Part shown: piece by piece, positions 56,950-64,000 of the stretch
Layout: every line of letters begins with the position of its first letter
Numbering within the stretch: the first letter of the stretch is position 1
Assembly (NCBI RefSeq): GCF_047675955.1
Contig: NC_132911.1
Location: 71,581,133-71,645,132, forward strand
Direction: 5' to 3'
Source of the DNA: Chlorocebus sabaeus
Taxonomy: Eukaryota; Chordata; Mammalia; Primates; Cercopithecidae
DNA length: 64,000 nt
Notes under the pieces: generated by a model
The model's database searches: none
What the model saw: the letters and a program-made list of their open reading frames with translations, nothing else
What the model was told of the DNA's origin: nothing
Program-made: the position numbers and the translations under genes

Positions 56950-57620
56950 CTCCAAGATACCTGGATAAAAGATCAACTTAAAAAATTCAATAGTGTAATT
57001 CTACTCTTGACAATATTACTTACAAGAATGTGTAGTAGAAAATAAGGTATTATTCACAATATCTAGGAATTAAGCTATTAAATAATGCCTGACTATTAGA
57101 AAGAAAATATTAAAACTCTACTAAAAGATCTGTAATTTCAGAATTGAATTAGAGAACTATACCATGTTCATGAATATGATGACTTGGTAGTGTAAAGATA
57201 TCCATTCTTCCCTATTTATTTAGTTATTTTGTTCAATTCAATTTTGACAAAAATATCAGCAGCAGGATTTTGGGAGAAAAGTCAACTAAAGAACTCTGAA
57301 AGTTTTGAGGAAGAGTAAAGAGCTCAGAAAATCTTGGAAAAGAAGAGTAGAGAAGGGCTTATCCTATGAGGCATTAAAACATACATAGGTATAATCATAG
57401 AAACAATATGATATAAAGTCAGAAATAAACTAGTAGACCAATGGAACAGAATCACTAAGAAAATGATTGCTTAGTAAATGATGTTGAGAAACTAGCATAT
57501 AATATGGAGAAAACAGAGTTGGATCCTTAGCACATAAATGTACAAAAGTAAATTCTAAATGGTTTAATAATTTAAATAGCAAAAATAAGACATGGTAAGC
57601 AGAAAAAAATATAAGGGTTT
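56950..57620 (+). mobile_element. Old L1M ORF2 C-terminal region, sense, degenerate
   Basis: ccatgttcatgaatatgatg, ttcaattcaattttgacaaa, agtagaccaatggaacagaa and gttggatccttagcac track L1 ORF2. Many frameshifts and stops are present. Confidence 0.72.
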
Positions 57621-58799
57621 GGTTGTTGTTAGGGGCTTTCCTTAACCCTTTTCCTTCATATCATCCTTCTGGATGGACTTACAGAATGTGGGGATGGATA
57701 TACAAAAGAGGTGCTCTTTAATAACTAAGTTTTTCCACAAGATTATATGCAGGGTGAACAGTGGGGAAAAAGGACCTTATGTATGTTTGGTCATATATAA
57801 TTAATGTAGAATGAATTAAGAAGTTTTTAGTATTATAATCACAATTTCACCAAAAAGAGCAAGGAAATATAAAGTAACACAAATATACATGACAACATAA
57901 GTCAGACTATGTGTAATAATGTAATAATATAAAGGGCTTATATTTTAAAATTACAAGCTGATGTTGAATTCAACTTAACAAAAATTTTTGAATACTTCTG
58001 TTCTAGACACTATGCTATATACTGGGAATTAAATATGAAGAAGCCACAGACCCTGAGTTGAGGAACATAAAGATTATGCTGGAACACATAAAGTTAACAC
58101 AAAAAATCAATATAATGTGGTAAATGCTACGATATATTTAGAAGACAGGGCAAAGAGGCAATCATCCTGTGTGAGTGTTCAGGAAAATCTTGTTAGAGGA
58201 GATAATGTCCCCTGGAAGAGACAAACTAGAGGGATAGATATGAGTTAGAAGATAATTTCAGGTAGTAAGAACAATATCAACAACAGTGTAAAGGCAAGAG
58301 ACATTTGGTCGTAAGGTTCAACATAAAACGTGAGTCAGAGAATTCTGGTGGATGCGCCTAGAGTGGTAATTAGGAACTAGTTCATGGAACATCTTATATA
58401 TTATGCAAAGGAGCTTGTAGTGTCCTCTAGGCAGTGAAGAACCTCTGTGGTGCCCAGAAAATACACTACTGAGACTTCTTGCTGCCGTGAGCATAGTTGA
58501 CTGACAGCTCCACTTGCTACCCTCTGGATCCATCACTGCATTCTCATCAAGCCCACATTTCCCCACAGTTGCTCTTTGCCAGTGACTGATTATAGTAGAG
58601 GCATTAGTGCAGGCCCATTCTTGCCAGATGCAGGTATCCTTTACAAGGCAACTTTGGCTTGATGCATCCCCATAGGCCTGCCAAAGCCTTTCTTAGAGAT
58701 GCACGTTAGTCTGAGACTCTTCCAGCCCCATCCTTTTCTCCCCTCTCCTTTCATAGGTTTCTGACATGCATCATGGCAAAAAAGCTGTCCTAGCCTATT
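57621..58799. other. Old unassigned repeat-like DNA
   Basis: gttctagacactatgctata and gtaaatgctacgatatattt resemble a decayed interspersed repeat. The frame at 58318-58566 shows no domain. Confidence 0.4.
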
Positions 58800-59097
58800 C
58801 TTTTTTTTTTTTTTTTGAGACAGAGTCTTGCTCTGTCACCCAGGCCGGAGTGCGGTGGCATGATCTTGGCTCACTGGAACCTCCACCTCCTGTATTCAAG
58901 TGATTCTCCTGCCTCAGCCTCCCAAGTAGCTGAGATTATAGGTGCGCAGCACCATGCCTGGCTAATTTTGTATCTTTAGTAGAGACGGGGTTTCACCATG
59001 CTGGCCAGGCTGGTCTCCAACTCCTGACATCAAGTGATCCACCCGCCTTAGCCTCCCAAAGTTCTGGGATTACAGGCGTGAGCCACTGCTCCCGGCC
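58800..59097 (-). mobile_element. AluS
   Basis: T-run to ccactgctcccggcc; duplication tgtcctagcctattct on both sides. Confidence 0.94.
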
Positions 59098-59224
59098 CGT
59101 GTCCTAGCCTATTCTTGCTTCCTCTTCTTTATTCTTGAAAGGTATTTCCTTCAAATATATCTCTTGTCATCTAATCCTGAGTTGATTCCTGCTTCCTGGA
59201 GGTCTTGAGCTACCATGAGTTCTT

Positions 59225-59420
59225 TTTTAATCACCACTTTATTGAGATATAATTTACATACGATAAATTCACCCTTTTAAAGTGGATAATTCAGAAGTTT
59301 TTAGTATATTTACTGAGCTGTGCAACCATCACCATTATCTAATTTTATAACGTTCAATTCCAAAAAGAAATCCCATACTTTTTAGCAGTCAATTCACATT
59401 TCTCTTCCTCTCAGTCTCTT
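59225..59420 (-). mobile_element. L1M 3' UTR fragment, antisense
   Basis: ctttattgagatataattta, agtttttagtatatttactg and gtgcaaccatcaccattatc are the same L1M 3' segment as at 17720. Confidence 0.8.
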
Positions 59421-59731
59421 AACCATGAAGGATTTTAAGGCATGGGCAGATTTTTATTTTAGATTTATTTTGTAAAAGTTTATAGGATAGATTTGTAAGA
59501 GGCAAGTCTATAATCAGGGAGACCAAATCAAGACACAATTACAACAATCTGGGCCAGAGATATTGACAGCTGGAGTTAGGGCTGTGGTATTAGGAACAGT
59601 ACCAAGGGGGTGCATTAAAGAAATATTTGGAAGATTAACTAATTGGACTTGGTGACTGGTTGAATATGTAGGGCAATGAGGCAGGGTTTGATAACATCTT
59701 ACCTCTCTGGCTTGGTCAACTTAGTCGACAG

Positions 59732-60042
59732 TATTTTTTTTTTTTTTTGAGACAGAGTCTCGCTCTGTTGCCCAGGCTGGAGCGCAGTGGCACGATCTTG
59801 GCTCACTGCAAGCTCTGCCTCCCGGGTTCACGCCATTCTCCTGCCTCAGCCTCCCGAGTAGCTGGGACTACAGGCGCCTGCCACCATGCCCGGCTAATTT
59901 TTTTTTTTTTTTTTTGTATTTTTAGTAGAGATGGGGTTTCACCGTGTTAGCCAGGATGGTCTCGATCTCCTGACCTCGTGATCCACCCGCCTTGGTCTCC
60001 CAAAGTGCTGGGATTACAGGCGTGAGGCACCGTGCCCGGCCA
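59732..60042 (-). mobile_element. AluY with expanded internal T-run
   Basis: gagacagagtctcgctctgt to caccgtgcccggcc. An internal T19 tract at about 59899 lies where about 5-6 T are usual. Confidence 0.93.
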
Positions 60043-60255
60043 ACAGTAGCTGTTTTGAATGAAACATTGAATAGATGAGAAGGGACGTGGACATATAGGG
60101 AGAAAAGGAAGATGTTTATTTCATTTTGGACATGTTAAGTTTGGCTGCCAATAGATATTTCTAATGGGGTACTGAAGATAAATATGAAGCTCAAAGGAAA
60201 TACTAGGCTAGAGAAAAAGATTTGGGGGTCATTATCATTTTGTGAAAGTAAAATC

Positions 60256-60543
60256 GGCTGCTCATGACTGTAATACCAGCACTTTGGGAGGCCGAGGTAG
60301 GCGGATCACTTGAGATCAGGAGTTCGAGATCAGTCTGACCAACATGCTAAAACCCTGTCTCTAGTAAAAATACAAAAATTAGCTGGGTGCTGTGGTGGGT
60401 GCCTGCAATTCCAGCTACTTGGGAGGCTGAGGCAGAAGAATCCCTTGAACCCAGGAGGCAGAGGTTGCAGCGAGCCACTGCACCCCACTCTGGGCAACAG
60501 AGTGAGACTCCGTCTCAAAAAAAAAAAAAAAAAAAAAAAAAAA
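60256..60543 (+). mobile_element. AluS, slightly 5'-truncated
   Basis: ggctgctcatgactgtaata to a 27-nt A-tail; lacks the first 10 or so bases and part of the right arm. Confidence 0.91.
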
Positions 60544-61756
60544 GTGAAATCACTCAAAATGAATACAAAGCTTCAAACTGTGGGGAATATCAGTATTTAA
60601 AAGACACAAGGAGTATAAGAGGACTCTGTCATTCACACTAGGAAGGAATTGTCAGGAAAGTAGGAGGACCACAAGATGCTGATGCCACGGAATCCAGGGG
60701 CTTGATGTTTCAAGGAGAGTGTGGTTAGCCTGTAAAATGCAGAAAAGAATTTCATTTAATTTTATAGTAACAAAGTAACTGGGGATTTTTGCTTTAGGAA
60801 AATTAGTGGAGTGGTAGGGGCAAAAGCCAGATGCTATATGCACTTAGAGGAATGAATGTGAAGAAAGGAGAAGGAGATAGTAAGTATAGACTATCTTTTT
60901 TGGGAAGCTTGGTCTACAAGGGAAGAAAATATATACAATGATGGCTAGAGGTAACCTTGGGGATAAGAAGCAGATTTAAGTTTTCTTTTTTTAGGGAGGA
61001 CAAGCATATCTAAAGAAAGAAAGGGGAAAAGTATAGATGAAAAAAGAAAAAGAGAGATTATTTGATAGGAGAAAGTTCTAGAAAAGATGTGAATGGGTGG
61101 AATCAGCAACCAGCTGTAGTGACAGGCCTTTAAAAGGAGATGGGGCTTCGGATTTCCTGTTTTCTTCAAATGTCTTTGATTCCTCATCCCATCAGTAAGA
61201 AACTTTTTGCATATCCCTGATATATATTTTTAATTTATATATGTCTTATTTGTAGTCTAATATCATATAAAACACACCAAAATAATATTTAGAATGTTTA
61301 GAGATGAATTAAACTATAATTAAAATATTTTTAATTTTTAAATTAATTGTATAGAAAGGCATTAATTCTCTTAAAATAAGGATCAGAAAGATAGATGAAA
61401 TCTAATTTAAATACCTTAGCAGTGTCTACCTGTTGTTTTTCTTTAATGAATTCATGATGTAAATGATGATATAAAAGAATGTGAGAACATAAAGTTCTTG
61501 GTTGATCTCCTAACTGGCAAAAGTATATGTATTGCAATCTGTTGTCTCTCTGGACATTCAAAACACCTTTTTATTTCTCTAAAAACAAACATTGGAGAGT
61601 GAATTCAATAAATACATGGAAAAATGATTAGAATTAAATATTTAATGGAAAAAAGAGCATGCAATTGTATAAATGAGATGGTTAAAAACAAAGGAAAAAA
61701 ATAAAGAAGTAAAGATTAATAGTCATTTGCTAGCCTGGCAATAATGGTATTATTTA
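60544..61756. other. No recognised gene
   Basis: AT-rich intronic DNA, probably with old repeat remnants to 61100. Nothing assigned. Confidence 0.5.
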
Positions 61757-61853
61757 TTTTTTTCTTTTTTTTTATAGTCTCGATATATCATCCAGCCTGG
61801 TCCTCGGACTTCTAAAGTACTGGGGTTACAGGTGTAAGTCATCACATCTAGCC
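61757..61853 (-). mobile_element. Degenerate Alu fragment
   Basis: T-rich head, then cttctaaagtactggggtta and gtcatcacatctagcc; most of the element deleted. Confidence 0.7.
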
Positions 61854-61957
61854 TAATTATTTTTTCAATGTTTTATTTCTGTCATATTATCTCAATTTAT
61901 AAGTAAAAAAATTAGAAAAGAAAAATAGAGATCTGAAATATATTTTTTTTTAAATTA

Positions 61958-62261
61958 ATTTTTTTTTTTTTTTTTTTTGAGGCGGAGTCTCACTCTGTCA
62001 CCCAGGCTGGAGTGCAGTGGCCGGATCTCAGCTCACTGCAAGCTCCCCCTCCCGGGTTTTTGCCATTCTCCTGCCTCAGCCTCCCGAGTAGCTGGGACTA
62101 CAGGCGCTCGCCACCGCGCCCGGCTAGTTTTTTGTAGTTTTTAGTAGAGACGGGGTTTCACCGGGTTAGCCAGGATGGTCTCGATCTCCTGACCTTGTGA
62201 TCCACCCATCTCGGCCTCCCAAAGTGCTGGGATTACAGGCTTGAGCCACCGTGCCTGGCCT
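61958..62261 (-). mobile_element. AluY, Old World monkey AluYR type
   Basis: cagtggccggatctcagctc, gctcgccaccgcgcccggct, ggctagttttttgtag; young A-tail. Confidence 0.94.
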
Positions 62262-62779
62262 TAAAAAATTAAAAAATTTTAAAGGAAAATAAGTGAAAAC
62301 AGAAAAGCAGCAGAAATATTTGGTTTTATTTTACATTTGACAGCAACTGGTCCCTGTGGAAATTGACTTGACAGTTGCAGCTGAATCCTCTAGTAAGTGG
62401 TATTGGGAAGTCATGGTTATTGTGACATGTTTTCATTGTTATATTATCACTTTCAATGTTTTTCATTTATAGCTTTTGAATTTCTCATAAATGGAATCAC
62501 AATGCTAATTTTAAAATTGTCATATTTTAAAAGATTTCTTTTTCACTTGCATCTCCCACTGCCAACTTATCCTGGAATGACCCATGTTAAAAACTGAGGG
62601 TAGTTAATATAGTTTACAAATACACACACTGGTGTGCATATATGTACTCACACACCGTGCATATATGTATCTTGATATAGCTATATAGGTAAAAATTACA
62701 CGTTTATATATATACACACACATATATATATGAGCTATTTTTACTCACAAAACAAGATCATAATCATACAATTTTTTTG
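62262..62779. other. No recognised gene
   Basis: AT-rich intronic DNA with TGCATATATGTA-type repeats from 62630. Confidence 0.5.
62690..62735. repeat. AT/AC-rich simple repeat
   Basis: tatatatatacacacacata tract in AT-rich DNA; preceded by two further TGCATATATGTA-like units from 62630. Confidence 0.7.
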
Positions 62780-63087
62780 CCTCTTGCTTTTTTCTTCAAT
62801 GATATTTTGTGGAACTTCTTCCATACAGATTTGAATTCATTCTTTTAAATTCATTCTATTGTAACATAATTTAGTCTCCCGCCTGTCTATTGTTGGGAAT
62901 CATGCTTATTTCTCTCTCTTTACCATGATGAAACAATACCACAATAAAGAAGGTGGAGACATTACTCCTGACCTGAAAGAAACAATAATGCAATAAGCAT
63001 CAAAGTATACGTATCCTTACATCTGAGTGCTTTTATTTCTATGGGATAGACTTATAGGAATAGGGCCTTGGGTCGAAGGAGATATGT

Positions 63088-63120
63088 GTATATACACAAA
63101 CACACACACACACACACACA
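63088..63120. repeat. (CA)n microsatellite inside old L1
   Basis: About 14 CA units interrupt antisense L1M sequence. Confidence 0.88.
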
Positions 63121-63350
63121 TTTTAAATAGATGATAAATTCACATGATTCAAATATTTAAAGTTATAAAAGGATATTTTTAATTCTCATAGATTTTTTGC
63201 CAGATTGCTTACTAAGATTGCTACTATTTATATTTCCACAAGTAGTATGTAAGAGTACCATCTCTCCTTCATCCCTACTAGCAATACTCTACAAGTGTAT
63301 CACCTTTTGATTTTTGCCAGTTTGACGGCAAACATTAATTTTACTTCCCT

Positions 63351-63653
63351 TTTTTTTTTTCTTTTTTCTTTTGAGACAGAGTCTTGCTGTGTCACCCAGG
63401 CTGGAGTACAGTGGCACAATCTCAGTTTACTGCAACCATCACCTCCCGGGTTTAAGCAATTCTCCTGCCTCAGCCTCCTGAGTAGCTGGGATTATAGACG
63501 TGTGCCACTATGCCAGGCTAATTTTTGTATTTTTAGTAAAGACAGGGTTTCACCATGTCAGCCAGGCTGGTCTCGAACTCCCAACCTCAGGTGATCTGCC
63601 CGCCTCGGCCTCCCAAAGTGCTGGGATTATAGGCGTGAGCCACCGTGCCCGGC
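63351..63653 (-). mobile_element. AluS inside L1M
   Basis: gagacagagtcttgctgtgt to gagccaccgtgcccggcc. Confidence 0.93.
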
Positions 63654-63952
63654 CAATTTGCCTTCCTTACTGGAAGTGTGTTTGTGTTCATACTTTAGAC
63701 TGGACTCTCTGAATTGCTTAATCACGTTCTTAGCTCATTTTGTTTTCTGCTGGGCTATTTATCTTTTCCTTACCCATGTAGAAAGTACTTTGTAAAGACT
63801 GTCACTTGCATTGCATTTTATCCTCAAATCTGCAATTTTTCTATTTAATCATTTATGGAAACTTTATCATTTTAGACATTTTACATTTCATATAATCACT
63901 ATGTCTTTGTAAAAAATGGCTTTTGTTTTTTGGTCTTGGTTAAGAAAGTTTT

Positions 63953-64000
63953 CCCTTGGGAGGCTGAGGTGGGCAGATCACTTCCATTTAGGAGTTTGAG
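63953..64000 (+). mobile_element. Alu fragment cut by window end
   Basis: cttgggaggctgaggtggg to aggagtttgag; lacks the first 40 bases of Alu. Confidence 0.8.

Larger units (their letters stand above)
62780..63900 (-). mobile_element. Old L1M 3' ORF2 region, antisense, with Alu
   Basis: gccagattgcttactaagat, ttgatttttgccagtttgac and ggaatagggccttgggtc are antisense L1M ORF2 end. An Alu (63351-63653) and a CA tract interrupt it. The right limit is approximate. Confidence 0.6.
51600..64000 (-). other. CPA6: CPA6 intron 8 (partial, runs off window)
   Basis: The exon at 51599 begins with the last two bases of an Asp codon after a good acceptor. The matching donor and exon 8, which should end in a Trp-Lys-Val-Lys-Trp-Cys region, were not seen up to 64000. 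The intron is therefore at least 12.4 kb here. It is filled by Alus, L1M/HAL1, a MaLR LTR with nested MER2, and unassigned AT-rich DNA. Confidence 0.8.

Noticed and set aside
57000..57620. Possible functional L1 ORF2
   Set aside because: Only C-terminal similarity with many frameshifts and stops; no endonuclease or RT active site.
58318..58566. 82-codon minus-strand frame
   Set aside because: No domain, no splice consensus matching CPA6 phases, and composition like the surrounding old repeat. Not an exon.
1..64000. Search for CRISPR arrays, operons, phage, bacterial mobile elements or an undescribed system
   Set aside because: The sequence is primate chromosomal DNA. No regularly spaced repeats, compact gene clusters or ribosome binding sites were seen.

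Overview
The window is a primate nuclear genome segment: intron-rich and repeat-dense (about 58 Alu copies or fragments, roughly a quarter of the bases), with old L1, L2, MIR, MaLR LTR and hAT/Tigger fossils. Five young AluY copies (1172, 10333, 33573, 52438 and 61959) share variants typical of the Old World monkey AluYR lineage, namely the GATCCGGCCACTGCAC right-arm motif and CTAGCCGGGCGAGGTGG. An Old World monkey (macaque, baboon or vervet type) is therefore more likely than human or ape.

The only protein-coding gene supported is the 3' end of CPA6 (carboxypeptidase A6) on the minus strand. Three coding exons join in frame with GT-AG introns: 51397-51599, 45357-45441 and 39838-40025 (stop). 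They carry the third zinc ligand (His196 in CPA1 numbering), the Tyr248 equivalent and the catalytic Glu270 equivalent. A canonical AATAAA on the minus strand at 39525-39530 is the likely poly(A) signal. The preceding exon is not seen between 51600 and 64000, so at least 12.4 kb of the upstream intron lies here.

Positions 1 to about 39500 are intergenic DNA downstream of CPA6. They hold Alus, an RPL17 processed pseudogene (23526-24153), a 5'-truncated antisense L1 with a clear 13-bp target-site duplication (19900-21485), several solo MaLR LTRs, MER5A, a Tigger-like element, MIR and L1M fragments. Intron 10 of CPA6 (40026-45356) contains a MER1-type hAT element inserted into an old L2-like LINE. 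Intron 9 (45442-51396) contains a long TTTC repeat, a MER20 and an ERV LTR. Intron 8 (51600 onward) contains HAL1/L1M remnants, an LTR-MER2-Alu nest and more Alus.

Nearly all long open frames outside CPA6 are conceptual translations of Alus and are not genes. I found no sign of a new biological system. The items worth a second look are the CPA6 exon structure, nested and tandem repeat structures, expanded palindromic AT repeats, and a few unassigned unique stretches. Repeat family names come from recall of consensus sequences without a search, so finer subfamily calls are tentative.
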